DNA of 64,000 nucleotides, from positions 23,994,001 to 24,058,000 of the forward strand of contig CM106586.1 of assembly GCA_048013815.1 (NCBI GenBank), in the 5' to 3' direction. The number at the start of each line of letters is the position of its first letter. The first letter of the stretch is position 1. Shown here piece by piece: positions 11,576-25,545 of this stretch. The translations under genes were made by a program, and so were the position numbers. The notes under the pieces were generated by a model. The model did not search any database and was not told the DNA's origin. It was given only the letters and a program-made list of their open reading frames with translations. Source of the stretch: Setoptus koraiensis. Its lineage: Eukaryota; Arthropoda.

Positions 11576-13091
11576 CGATACTAACAAGTATTGTGAGTGT
11601 GGCCGTTGTTGCAGATGCCCCGCCAGATCCCCAATATGCCCAATTGTTACATAATATGTTGCATAAGCCATTCGCGGTGGATTGACCATTGAGTTCGCAC
11701 ACGACACGCAGCCTGACACATTATCTGCGCTATCTGCTACTTCTGTTGCTGGCTGTTTCTGGTCTGGGCTGAGCTGTCGCTGTTTGTTGGGGTCCCCCGT
11801 TTGTTGGCCGCATGCTGGCTGCCAAAGAACAGCCAACGAGCGGCCAGAAACGAACGCGCCAGAAACGAGCGCGACAGCCAGCAACGTCACGTGTGTGACG
11901 TGTCGAATATCTGTGATGCAACTGAATTATAATATTATAAATATTATTATTATTCCTTTTATGTAGATGTTGTGCGCTTGATTGTGTGTCACAAACCAGC
12001 AACCAGCATCCAGCAACCAGCAACTAGCAGCAACATCATTAAAAGCATACAATAATAGTACCGTTAGAATTGTTGCACAATTTAAGTGAGGTCCGCATAC
12101 TGACAGTTAATACTGGTTAGTGCTGGCTAGCAGTTGATACTTAGTTAATGCCAGCGGTGGCCCGTCAAAAAGTAGTGGGCGTTCGTTGCAATCAATCAGC
12201 TTTATAATTGGTTGGTGAGAACATATTGAGCTGTGTGTCGCCAGTCTAGTGGGCCAACCAGCCAACTAGCGACCGGTCATTATTCTCAAGTATGTGTCAA
12301 AACGAAACACACACACACACAAGTTTACTTAGAATCGTATTATTATTATTATTATAAATATGATGAGGGTGTGACCGACAATTATTAGAGGACTACACAC
12401 ACATACACACAAACAATGTTGATGTGCTTCATTAGTGGTCAGTTGCTTGGTCACACAGCGTGTGTGTGTGCCATTATTGTGAGATGACCATTATCCATTG
12501 TCCGAATATCGTTTGGGGCACCAACAAACACACGCCGTTGGTTGGTGTTAATTGAATAAGTGTACATGTGAGTTTGTGTTTAGGTGCAAATGTAAATGTG
12601 AGATGCTCCCCCTAAACACACAATAACCTTCACGTGTTATTATGTAATACTACCTACGATGCTCTACGTGCGTCTCTCACACACTCTTATACTTGTACAC
12701 TTACATTGCTGGTGGTTGGTGCTGTCGTTGCACCAACAAGCAGCGTGGTGTCAGTGAGAAAATGCTGTCGTGTTGCAGTGAGAGGACGTGCCGGCCAGAG
12801 GACGTGCCAGCAAAGAGAGAAAGTGGCACAAATTGGGGGAGAAAAAGAGCGCCAGGAACACACAAATCAACAACTGCATCCGAAGCCAATTTGACGCCGA
12901 TTTGCATCATGTTGCACGTGTTGGCTCAACTTACTCAACAGCAACCACCAGCTAGTAGCAGCAAACACGTGCAACATATACGCATTTTACTATATGTAAA
13001 TCTGCACAATTGTTGTTATAGACGCACTCATGATGGCTAACTTAAAATGTTAGCCCGTCTTTAGGGCCTCAATCAATTAGGTATTATCGGC

Positions 13092-13115
13092 TGGCAGCTC
13101 GTGAGAGAGCTGCCA
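13092..13115. repeat. Short perfect hairpin
   Basis: TGGCAGCTC at 13092-13100 is exactly complementary to GAGCTGCCA at 13107-13115, with a 6-nt loop. It abuts the 13-bp minisatellite that follows. Confidence 0.8.
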
Positions 13116-13118
13116 ACA

Positions 13119-13190
13119 ATTTGAGCCAAGCATTTGAGCCAAGCATTTGGGCCAACCGTTTGAGCCAACCGTTTGCGCCAACCATCTGAG
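13119..13190. repeat. 13-bp minisatellite
   Basis: About 5.5 copies of a 13-bp unit (ATTTGAGCCAAGC and variants such as GTTTGAGCCAACC and GTTTGCGCCAACC) lie in tandem. No coding role is seen. Confidence 0.85.
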
Positions 13191-14757
13191 AGCAGATCAT
13201 CAAGTGCATGTTGTTGGTCACACTAAATGGCCAAGTGCGTCTGCTCGCGTCTCTTGGTGTCTCTTTGTGTGTCTCATGGTCATCTCATGGTCATCTCGTG
13301 CTCATTGGCTGCCCCGAACACTCAAGTTAAGCGCTTACTCACTTTACTTTTGGCTATATTGGCGTGTTATATTGGCTGCCATCTATTTATATATTCATCT
13401 CGTCCGACCGGCACTCGTTGTGAGTATTGTGTTGTTCACCACACGTTGTTTGTGTTTGTTGTTATTAAATATTTGCCGTTACAACACAACAGACGCATCT
13501 CACTATATATAACGGTTATATATAAAGTGTAAGCGGCAGCATTAACGTGATGATCAAACGTTTGTTGCGCGCTAATTTAGATGAAATAATCTGATTAAAC
13601 TACATTCACACTCCACTCTGTTGCGGTGCACAATTGAGCCGATAGTATAATGTTGCATACATATATAATTTTAGTTTAATTTGAGCACTCACTGGGCCAG
13701 TATCAAATAACAGAACGAGACCACAAGAGTAATTGTTTAGTTATTTGCTCGTTGCTCCGAAAGCAATTCTCTAATTTGAGTTTTAGTGCCTGACGCTACT
13801 TACTCAGGCGCGCGTTGCGGGTCGCTCAGTTCGTATGATCGCGAATCGCGAGCAAAATTTATATAGCGTCCGCATAGCTTTTATGTGGCGCTTATATAGC
13901 GTGTCCAGCGTTTATGGCTGGCCCGTTACTATAGACATGTAGTTATAGCAACTTTATTGGGCCTCACTCAACAAACTCGACAAACTCAACAAACTCAACA
14001 AATGAGAGGAGCTGGCTCGTGAAAGATTGGCCATCAGATTGTGAAAGCCTTGGCAGGGGGCAACCCGAAACCAGTGAATCGCATATCCTGCCAATACAAT
14101 GTGTGTGCGTGTAACAACGTAATGAAATGAGATGAGTCATAGTTTCATAGTTTGATTATTATTATTATTATCGTGCGATGGGCTCAGGTGGCACCGGCAA
14201 CGGTAGCCTCTGCGAGCCAACAGCAACCGACAACAACCGACAGCAACCGACAGCGACCAACAGCGACCGACAACAAGATTGCACAGATTGCGCAAGAATT
14301 ACAGTTTGGTATCGCCACATAATTGGCTGTCAGTGCCAATGGGCTGGCTTGGGTGCCATTGATTGGTGCACCATTATACTATATTGGTTTAGTGTGTTGA
14401 GGCTCGAGGCAACTTTTATTTTATGCATCGCCCGTTGCACCGACAAACGTGCTCGACGTGCTTTGTTTGTTGTAGTAATAAAGCCGCTGACCGCTATAAT
14501 ATTATCGCGATCGAGTGATGATAACATTAGATAGAAAGAGATAATCTTTTATGAGAGAGCGCAACGCGCGTAATAAGATGAGGCCCATCAACTATTGGCT
14601 TACTGCTCGCGCTGTCCGACCAGTTGGCTTGCTGTTGGCATCGCTGTTGCCGTTGTGTTGTCGTTGTTGCCGCTGCTGCTGTCGCCGGTCCGCTGCCGAG
14701 GTGACAGTGTAAACAGTGGGCCATTACCTAATCAGCTTATTTCGGCCTCACTGCAGT

Positions 14758-14808
14758 GTCCGCTTGACCATCGACTGTGTTCAATGGTCGGGCAATGGTC
14801 AAGCGGAC
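14758..14808. repeat. Perfect 14-bp inverted repeat (hairpin)
   Basis: GTCCGCTTGACCAT at 14758-14771 is exactly complementary to ATGGTCAAGCGGAC at 14795-14808. The 23-nt spacer itself contains a further CAATGGTC copy. Confidence 0.9.
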
Positions 14809-17000
14809 GAGCCATGTATGTGTTTTGTGCGATATGCGCGCATCATGAGCTGCAACTGTCATGACGTTACTCATGACATTGGGATTAGTCGGCTTGCAAT
14901 GAGAGCTATTCAAGTGTCGCCGCTGCCGCCATCATGATACGACCATGATATGTCCGTCCGTTGCGAGCAAACTCGTTAAAAGCAAATTTGCCACAGCCAA
15001 AGGTTGCTGTCCAATGGTTGGCTGGTCGACCATTTAGTCACACAAACAGCTGTTAGTAGCAGCCATTCTAAATAGACGGACTTGTGCCGGTATAGTTGAG
15101 ATTTGTATTTGAGAGCGCGCCCACGCGCTCAAGTGTGGCCCCCACAAGCGGCCAACAAGGTGATGCCTTAGTTTTAGTTTGTTTTGTATATCGTGCTTAT
15201 GTGCTCGTCTGTCCACTACACCTAATTCTTGCCTGACTAATTCTTGTCTCACCAATTGGTGTGTGTCCAACTGACCACTCACTGGCCAGTCACAAACTGT
15301 GCTGTTGGTCTGTCGCTCTGTTGGGACATTTAATATGCAGTGTGTATACGAATGAGATCAACGAATCGAATCGCAATCACTCGGATCAGACGCAATCGGA
15401 TAGAATCAGATGCATCGAAAGCGATTGGCGCGGCGAGTGGCATCGCAGCGATCGGATCAAACCAGATCAAATGGTCCAACTGCCGGACCAATGAGCACAC
15501 GGCCGAAACTCAATTTGGAGCCGCTTTCATTTCATTTGGGTGTGTGTGTGTGTGTGTGTGTTGTTTGTGTGCCATGTCACATGACATGACGGGACGCAAT
15601 GAGGTGCAATGGGATGAAATGGAAAATAGGGGAAAATAAGGGAAAATAAGACGCTCTCATGACGCGTTTGTCAGTGTCAGTCATGCAAGAGAAAAAGCGA
15701 CAACAGTCACAGTTATTATTCAACACCATTTACTTCAATGTAATCATGATGATTATTATCATCTAAATATTTCCGTTATCTGCCAACTGCCGTGTGTGCG
15801 TATGCAAAAACAAAAAATCTGCACAGGCTATGCGACATTTGGCTCAACGCTGTCGTTATTGTGTGACCACAACAACTAACGAGTATGACTCATCAGTTGC
15901 GATTCATGCCAATTCATTTGCAGATGAAATCAGCAAATGAGCGGATAAAATGAAATCAACTCACGCCCCTATCAAGTAGCGTTTTGATGTGTGCATTTGT
16001 GTGTGTTCATTGGCGCATCAATTGCATTGGTTACACCATTATGAATTTTGATACAAGCGACCAATCGATAGTGATACCATTCGCACACACTGACCGAGCA
16101 CAATTCATTGAGCTGCCTAACGAGCGTCTTTTGGGCAGACACGACGCGACGCGACAAGACGAGGCAAGACGAACTAAGGATAAAATAAAGCTTGCACCGG
16201 CCTGGGTGTGTATCCAAAGTATCCGATGTGTCTGATGTGTCCGATGTGTCCGCTGGCACAATGGAGTCCATTGAATGGAGCCCTCGAGTGAAAAGTTCTG
16301 ACCGTTGCACAGGGTCGCCAGTGTGCTGATGATGCTCGTTGCAGTATCATTAGCGCCAAGCTATGACGGCACCATCATCATGACAACTGTTGCCTGGCTG
16401 GCCGCTTCACTGGCTGACAGCATTCCTTCGTGACATATCAATTCATAAATGCGCCATTGCAGCCGACCATTGCACCGGTCAGAGTGAACGTTGCACTGGT
16501 CAGTTTGAAGCTTGCACTGGTCAGCACTGGTCAGCACTGGTGAGTGTGTGCTGGCTAGTCGAGTTGGCTCAAGTGGCGACCAGTCAAGACAACATTGAAC
16601 ATGAAATAAATTAAATGCACCGATGCAACCATCATTGTTGGCATCACTGCAATGGCTGCATTAATAATAACAATAATAATAATAACAACAATTGATGGGC
16701 TGGCACAACAGGCACAACAGAGCGGCCGGCTATCGTTCACGCTTGTCAATCGTAGAAATGAAAAGCCATTTATTTGCAGCTCGCACACACAATGGGCCGG
16801 CCACCATAGTTGCATTGTGCTCATGCCAGCCAATTGGCCCATTGCGAGCCATGCCAAACTCAGTTCAAGGCAACTGTCGCTGGCGAGCAACTAGCCGGCG
16901 TGGCAAGCGTCGCAAGCATCGAATCAACAGCCCGAATTAGTTTGAGTTTGAACTGTTTGAAATTGAAATGCTTCAACGTTGCGATGCTTGCGCGCCAAAT

Positions 17001-17022
17001 CGATATCTTACATAAGATATCG
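17001..17022. repeat. Near-perfect palindrome
   Basis: CGATATCTTA and TAAGATATCG flank a 2-nt centre (CA). Outside them GCCA and TGGC are also complementary with small offsets. Confidence 0.75.
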
Positions 17023-19594
17023 CTGGCAATACTCGCTGGTTCATCTCTCACTCACTAACAAGTTGCATTCGCTAACAAGTCACCTGATACACAAAATATC
17101 TACACACACCTGACAAGACAATACCCAACAATTGGCTTGTCGACACACTCACACCGACGCCTGATTCACTTACTCATTTATTTAGCACTATTTATATACT
17201 GACCGCTCTAGCTGACACTCTCTAGCTGAACTAGACGCGCCAGTGCTGCTTTTCATTTCATTGCTACAAACTGCATTGTTATCTGTATAATAGGGGCCTG
17301 CATTCACTTGTATAATACAAGTTGTATTCAATTGGCAGTTGACATTTACACAATGATATTTGTGCCACTCACTGGCCGCTTCCTGTTGCTCCTCTCGCAC
17401 CCAATTCTGTTATCCAATTACGACACAACCGCTCATACGTACAACTTATACGGTATGACTATCAATGCGTGTGTGAGCTTCTCTAGATAGATAAATGATA
17501 TATAAATGATACATAAATGGCGCAAAATGACGCTGCAACCTGTTGCGCCATCATTTCATTATATAATATTATTATTATTATATATCAAGCAACATGCTGC
17601 ATTCAAGCGAAATGATGCTGCCAGCACCAACAAACAATCATCATCATTAATCATGACCTTGAGCTATTAGCGAGCTATGGGTGCCCACACACACGCTCGC
17701 TGGGTGCTGTGTTTACATTGTGTTATATCATTATATATTGTGAGGGGCTAATAAAATATTATTATAAGTAGACAAAATATTAACTTTAAAATATCTATGG
17801 CCAGCAACTTGTAAGGCATGACCGACAATTATATTATTATATTATCTGTGTATGCAACTGTCGTAGTTTTGTTAACACTGGCGCCACTTTCAATAGCATA
17901 TCATTACTCGGCTCAACACTGACCGATGCTGCTCACCCATGTTGATGCTTGTTTTCAATAGGCAAAATACTCGAAAATACTCAAAAACAGTAATATTCTC
18001 CTGTCTCGTACATGTATTAAATCCAACATTATGCACTAATATACATAATTACACATGTGCTATTAACTGTCCACCTGAGCAACTCAAGACACGACGCTAA
18101 TCTTCGCTTTCTCTCTCTTATTCTTCATCCAACTTTCTTTATTCGACAAAATGCAAAATGCTCGAAAATATAATACAAAATGATCATTTGGCAATTTTGT
18201 TTTATCCAAAACGAATCTCTCTCCAATGCCGACACTGGAACTATGAACTGCACAACAAAATAACATGACGCAACACTGCCGCCACTGCAACGCAACGGAC
18301 TGGCCAATTAAACAAAATGAACTTGAAACTGATGCCACCGTGACCGACGTCACTGTTGCCGCCGCCGCCGCCGCCGCCACCACCGTCGCTGCCACCAACA
18401 CCAAACCCCAAACCAACGCCAACACCAAACGCGCCTAAAATCAAAATGATGATATGAAAATAATAATAATAATATTTGGCTCACGTGACTTTGCAACAAC
18501 GACAATGACACACCCACCTGCTGCAACAATTTTCCGGATTTCGTCTTTGTCTCTTGTTACCTGTTATCGTCGTTGTTGTTGCTGTTGTTGTTGCTGGTAA
18601 TTGTGCGTAATGCCGCCTTTGAAATCACTTCAAAAATCGTCCACCTCATCTCATTCATGCCTGTGCCCGAATGCAAATGCCTGTGGCTTGGCCAACTCAA
18701 AATGACACATGATGCTAATGCAATTGTTGTTGCTGTTGTTGACTAAAACCGATCATCATCATCATCGTGTGTGTGGCCATCGTGTGTCTATGCGTGCGTC
18801 GGCACGACAACCATGCCAATGCAAAACTTGCCAAAACTCACCAACGACGACAACAACATCCACAAATAATGTCGCACCATGTGCAAATCTTGGGAACAAT
18901 AACAACAAAATGGTCGTCAATCATTACATAATCAAACACTTGCTGTTTTCACATCATTATCATCATCATCGTTCACATACGACATTGGCCAATGACGACG
19001 ACTCGGCAAACAATTGCTCGTTTGTTATGAATTTCCGTATGTCCGCATGTGTGTGTGTGTTTGTGTGTATGCGACTAACTAAAACAACTATCTGCTGCAA
19101 CAACCTGCCGTCCTGTTGAATGTTATTTATTACGTACGTGAACAAAATCACGACTGCTATCATCATTACGCAATCATTTGTGCATGACATGAATGCTGCA
19201 ACAACAACAACAACTTTTGCTGCAACAACTTTCAACCACATTTGACCATCTCACTATTGCGCCATTGGACTATCGGCTGGCCACCCTCATGCCTGGCCAA
19301 TGATGGTATTCATGGATTTCATGTGTCAATGTTGTTCGTGCTATGGGCTTGCGAACCGCCACCATGACAACAACCATTCACTTGACCATAAAATGAATTT
19401 GTTGTTGCATCGATTGTCCCCATTGCTCGATTGGTGTGTGGCCTCCAACAATCGGTTCATGATGATGATGATATTACTTACACTATAAACTTTTACATGG
19501 CTGCTCTATCGTGTGAAATGCCTACTACCTCGGCTACCTTTAATCACGCCACATGCGCTTATGTTGGCAACCCGCATCATTTAAATTAAATTAG

Positions 19595-22500
19595 GACAAG
19601 CAATCGGGCCAATCAACTGAGCAGCTTGGTGGCTGGCGAGAGATATCGCTAACGGAACATATCAACAAGATCTCCATAAGTGATCCAATAGATGATTCGA
19701 CATTGTATAAATGCCAAGCAAACAACTCCTTCGGTACTGCAGAGCACATCATAGAAGTCAGAATTAAGGGTGAGTTCACTTTTCTAATACTTTGCTTGCT
19801 TTCATTATCATTTATCATTTATCATTTGTTTTTATCATCATTTATGTCTCTCACATGCAGCTATATTTGCTATAAAACTATACTTGCCAGGGATTATGTG
19901 TGCGTGTGTGTGCACTAGGCATTTGTTTGTTCATAAATAATTGCATCATCTAATTACAATGACCGTCGGTTTGCTAACAACCGAACAGACAAATTGTAAC
20001 AAATTTCGAGTAGTTGCCTTCCGATGGCTTCAATCAAGCACCGGCAACCACTGCACTCGCTATTGTACCGCTCACTATTGTATTCAGTCTGAGCAGTTTG
20101 TGTTACATAATAATACTAGTAGTATTGATTTAATTAGCCCTCTACGCAAATCCACAAAGCGAGCCGATTGTCCAGAAGTAAAATAATTAAGTCGTCTTTT
20201 GTTTCGGAATGTTCCAAATGAGTGAGTGATCAAGCATTATCGCTCGACAGAACAAAAAAAAATGAATTTGTGAGGAGCAAACCAAACTGGAGACGCTCAG
20301 TGAGATTCCGATGGAAACTCTAGCTTCAATCCAGATGGAAATAATTTTCTCTGTCTTCATTAATCGAGCTTATAGCAGTAGATTAACAGCAGAGAGCCTT
20401 GTGCTTACCATACCCTTAAATGGAAGCATTTTGAATAGTTTGATTTTCAATTTTGCAGCAAATTCGCTGCTGCTGCTGCTTACCTTTACCTACTGCCCAT
20501 ACCTAACATAGTGAAGAAATTTCTGCAATGGTAATAATGATAATAATGATGGTCGTGTGTTCGAAAACATTAATAAATATGGCAGCGGCAGCAGCGGCGT
20601 AATAACAAAAAGAAACGAATATGATGAGCTGGAGAAGGTCAATTGAGGAGGGTGAGCCACTACTGAGACGACTACTGAGCAACAACAACTGGGCAAAATT
20701 ATGATGCGGCCTGAAGACAGCGCTAACTAATTATTAGTTATTAGTTAGTTAGTTATCTCAGCACAATCATCAGGCTACGGGCTTTTCGGCATATCGCGTA
20801 GGGGGGTGTTGTTGGCAAGATACAAGCTTGCCATGGCTTGTTGTTGATTGCTGATGCAGATCAAAATTATGGCCTAAGGGAGTTTGGGTGTCGCATGACA
20901 GTCCAGTAATTTTGTGTGTTTCAATCGTAATTCTTTAGCTTGCCAAGCGAAACACTAATTGATTATTATCACAGCATTTAGGGTATCTATAATGTCAATC
21001 TACTACTACTATTATTGTCTCATTAGGTGATTGGCGTTGAACAAATAATTTTCGGATATTTCATTCTGTCTCGTTCTGTTGTTGTGCGAATTGGTTGTGT
21101 GAACACAACAAATCACAAAATACTGCACTCTACAAAATTTTATCTGGTACTAAAACTGCTACTTGTCACTTCTTTTGTTTTCGAAATGCTTACCACAACA
21201 CACACACAGCTCCGCCAAAGATTTACGGACAAAAAGACGGTACCGATATGCATTTTGCTCTACCCCATTCCAGTGTTGTGTTGACATGCAGAGGAAGAGT
21301 ATATCCTGATAGTAGCCACATTGAAAAATATTGGATTAAAGACAATGTTAGATTGGATCCATCCCAGAATGACGATCATCGGCTTGCATTTGATTCTAGG
21401 AATATTGGCGATTTCTTCACCCCAGAACAATTGAATTCTAAAGCAAATGAGTTAACATCATCGGAACAACACAATAACGAAGACAAAGATATGGAAAGGA
21501 TCAACCAATGGAGACGAATGCGCTCACAACAAACGGATGTAATAATGACACTAAAAATATTGAGCCTCAAAGATACAGACTTTGGCAATTATTCGTGTCA
21601 TGTGTCTAGCCGACAGAACAACGCCGAAGACAGTCACTTATTCACGCTTTCCGGTAAGTTTTACAACAACAAGTCAATGATATAGTCAATAATAAGTTGT
21701 TGAACTCATTAATTAATTCAGCCACCAATAACAGACTAATAGACAGTTTATTTGAGACAGTTCTATAAATACACAAATGTTCATTTAAAATGATAATATT
21801 ATTTTTGAATCTCATCTAATTTATTATCTAATACCTCTATCATCTATTGGCTGTCTATCTATGTGCGTTTATCCTCCCCCACAAATGCACACACCCCCAC
21901 CTAAACTAATCACATAAACTGACACAGGAGCGCCAAGTCAGGTAAAACTGGTTAGTCCGGCCATAAGCGAACACCCAGATAAGTATCATTTGGTTTGGCA
22001 GGTGGACACCCCTCAGCCGGTTATAAAGCATATCATTTATTATAGACTGGCCAATCAACAGCAACGCCAGCAGCACCAGCAGGTAATTAGAAGTAGACAT
22101 TAATATTCAATCTCTAAGTACCTCTCTAGAGCATGCAGCCAAAGTAGTTCATTTCGGTTTGTTTATCACGCTCGCAGTTGTCAGTTAAGTTGAGCCAGCT
22201 TGAACTGTCACAATCTGCACCATCGCTATACTGTGTTTCATGTGTCATTATCACCTGAGGTGTTTATAAATCACACAAGTAGTGTTAGTGTGTGATCATG
22301 TGTATTTGGCAGTGTGTTAGTGTGTGTGTGTGTGTGTGTGTGTCAACTAGTGACAATCCAAACTTGATCTAAATCCTAAATCATTAATCATGATTAGGTT
22401 GTGTAATTTGTTTGGCTTGACACACAAACACACCAAGGCACATCTAGTTAGAGAGATAAACTGACCAACAACTTGGCTTATGTGATGTTCAAACAACACC

Positions 22501-23196
22501 ACACATTGAGCAAGAGCTGCATAATAATTAACTAAATCAATCTTGTTGTTGTTGTCGTTGTTGTTCTCTCGATCGATAAATGTCAAACAAAACCCATGTC
22601 ATAACAACAGGATGAAACAGGTTGGACTCAAATAGTGTTACCATTGGAACATAATCATCGAGTACCATCTTATAATTTGGCGTTAACATCGTCGTCAAAT
22701 GTACCAACAGGAACAGAATCAATTCACGAATCTGAGCAACAACAAGCAAACAAATTCGAATATACGATAACCAATCTAACCAAGGAAACAATATACGAGG
22801 TCAAGGTGGAGGCTGAGAATAAGCGTGGCTCCATTCAATCAAACGTTTTACAATTTGCAACACCAGGTAATTAATTGATTGATGACATGAGGTTACCTAA
22901 TCATTGTCTCGTTATTTATTGTATCTAATTAACTTTTCTCATCTTATCATTTGTTTTCATTCATGACTCATTCATATGAATATTCAATTCAATATGAATA
23001 TTCATATTTATACTAATATGATTCCAATTGGGGACATAAACTCACATCAACTATTGTCAACAATTCAGACTCATCTTCGATCTCATCTTATTTCCATTCG
23101 GCTGCCAGTAGAACGGTTCCGCAAACCTTCGGACAATCTCAATTGCTGTTGATTATTCTCATGGTGACTTTTATGTCCATAGGCCGTTGGCTTTAG
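19595..23196 (+). CDS. GPI-anchored Ig/FnIII cell-adhesion protein (3' exons; klingon/wrapper type)
   Basis: Five exons are supported by AG/GT sites and consistent phases: 19595-19769, 21210-21653, 21928-22082, 22611-22866 and 23069-23196. Exon 1 carries the second half of an Ig domain (STLYKCQANNSFGTAEHIIE). Exon 2 is a whole Ig domain (VVLTCRG, YWIKDN, DTDFGNYSCHV) with a hydrophilic insert of roughly 40 residues between the conserved strands. Exons 3-4 encode one FnIII domain split by a phase-0 intron (HLVWQVDTPQP, then TIYEVKVEAENKRGS). Exon 5 ends in small residues (HSAAS), a spacer and the hydrophobic tail QLLLIILMVTFMSIG, a typical GPI-attachment signal. Ig domains followed by one FnIII and a GPI tail match insect klingon and wrapper, neuronal/glial adhesion proteins. 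The signal peptide, first Ig and first half of the next Ig are missing because upstream exons were not found. AATAAA signals lie at 23762 and nearby. Confidence 0.85.
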
Positions 23197-25435
23197 TCGA
23201 TCACTAGACCATGACTGACACAGTGTGAGAGATAGATATGTAATTATATTGAGAGCGAAACAATAATAATAATAATTATACAACAACAATACTGTCACAC
23301 AACAGCAACACCAACAATGGCGCATTGTTTGTTCCGGCGACAATGTCAATCAGTTGTGGTGACAGACCGACGTTGGTTATCCACAAACACATACACACAC
23401 ACACACTATCACTATAACAACATTTGTGGTGGTGTTATGGTCATCGTCTACGTAGATAAACAAACAGACTAGAATATATATGTAAATAAGCAGCAAATAT
23501 CAGCAACTACCACCAATAATTATCTGAACAAACAATGACAGCGACAATGACAAGACGATGAATTTATCCTAATTCTTCAGCCACCAGCTACATCTGATAT
23601 GAATGAAATGAAAAATAGTTCACTTTTCATCAACGCGTTTCGTTAAACAGTAAACAGTTGAGAACCGTTTTCAACCGAAGCAAAAATAACTTCTTTTTTC
23701 TCATTGTCACACAATGCTACAAAATAATAATTGTCAACACACAAAACAACTCTAAGCTACCAATAAAACGAATTAACAATAAAGCGAAATGTATACTTTA
23801 AAACTGGACTCAAAATAGATTGTTGCAATGAGAGGATGTCAAGTTCAGTGTAACACCAGTTGTTTTTATCTACCTATTTATCTATCTATTTATCTGTCTT
23901 TTTATCTATCCGTTTTTATCTGATGGTGAATAACTTTAGATGAGTAGTGTCCGTTTTTATGTGTATGTTTTTATGTGTCTAGGCGTTAGGTGCGTAGAGC
24001 CAGCGATAACGGTGCTTGCTCATTTGTTTGCGACAGGTGATAAAAGAAGCGAATAGCGTAGGCGTTAACAGGTGTCACAAAAGTTGTTTACTTCTATTAA
24101 CCGCGTAGAAAAAATGTTGTTGTAGCATTCAAAAAGTAATTTGCTGATAGATTTCGTCAATATTTGCATTAATGGCGATGCCAATCTGGTGTAGATGGCC
24201 ATGATAAATGAATTTTATGCAATAGAGTATTAGCTAGATAGAGCAAATTTTTAGTGCGAATCATTTGGCAACAGAGCAACTGGTTAGTTTCAATTCGGTA
24301 TCATGTGCTTCTTGAATTCAATGAATTAGTAGTGGCAATGGAAAGAGAGGTAAAAAGTTATGATTAATAGTGTGTATTATATTATATTATAAAATGGGGC
24401 AAAATGAGGTTTGTTGTGGCTCCATTTATCATTTGTGTTGTCCTCAATGAACTGAATTGGTGTGCTATAATTTTTGCAAACTGATGTCTCCAAACCCCTT
24501 TATAAATAACCGTTGTGCATGTTGTGAACCTGTTCTCTTTTTTGCTGACCGACCGACTGTGTGGCTGACATGAGCACAGGTAACAGGTTGTATCGAATAA
24601 CAGCATCAGTATCATTAGCTAATTATATGTAATTGAGTTGGCCGGCGAGATGGCCAAAGGATTGGACAGCGCCCTTATGCTGCTACTACATTGAATTTGA
24701 GTCCACGATTATCTGTTGTTGATTATCCGATGGCGTGGGTGGTCTGCTTTCTCTCATCATCATCAGCATCGGGATGGGCATCATGACCATGATGAGCATG
24801 ATGATAACAGCTAGTTGAACATTGTAGGCACGCAATAAAAACAGATAAGCACATGAGACAATTCATCATAGTCAGTGTGAGCGATGAGCCAATCGATTGC
24901 AATCATGATGATTTGCATACTTTAGTACAGTCATGTTTATGTAATACAAGTGTGAGTGTGTGAACAGACAACAACAACAACTCATCATCTGAATAAATCA
25001 GCTCTCTATCTCTCTGTTCACCTGTCTATATGACAGATACCATAAAACACTCAATTGGGCGTCGGCGCTCCAATTAGCGCCACTCCAATTATGTAATCAA
25101 ACGCTCGGCCTAACAATTGTTGTCTATCGGTGCAACTTTTCCTCTTCACCTGTCGAGATAAATTTATTTAGATTTTGAGATGTGGACACAGTGGAACAGT
25201 TATAACATGGCATTGCAGTTACATTTATGACAGTTGGGCAGTGCATACTATGCAGTGCATAGAGTTTGTGAGTAATAATTGCAAAAATGAATGAGCGACA
25301 CAATTGGGACAGAGATGCCAGTCACATCGGCTGCAATATAAAGTGCGATAATCGATGCGAGCCATCCCATGATGCTGATGATTCGAGAGCCAACTCGAGC
25401 CAACCAATGGATGCAAATTGATGTTGCACACTCAC

Positions 25436-25545
25436 AATGGTCAAACATCAATTCGAATTACCATAGAGACCGTAGCAACGCCATGCATTTCGCCATAGCA
25501 ACGCCTGACACCAACGGAGAGGGAGAGATAAGATGTTTGACCATT
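25436..25545. repeat. 14-bp inverted repeat with long loop
   Basis: AATGGTCAAACATC at 25436-25449 is exactly complementary to GATGTTTGACCATT at 25532-25545, enclosing 82 bp of otherwise unique sequence that includes two CATAGCAACGCC-like motifs. Confidence 0.85.

Larger units (their letters stand above)
6215..19594. other. 13-kb region without a confident gene
   Basis: The DNA is rich in CAA/GTT runs, CA and GA microsatellites (TC run at about 6901-6926, TG run at about 15540-15560, CCG run at about 18357-18378), short minisatellites and perfect hairpins. ORFs on both strands are repeat-derived and overlap each other without codon-like character. It is probably largely intron or upstream DNA of the adhesion gene whose first recognised exon begins at 19595; that gene must have earlier exons here or outside the window, but I could not identify any Ig half-domain ending in phase 0 before 19595. 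Confidence 0.5.

Noticed and set aside
11360-11890. 176-codon minus-strand ORF
   Set aside because: It spans a perfect hairpin and CAAC-type repeats, overlaps equally long ORFs in other frames, and shows no domain or signal peptide.
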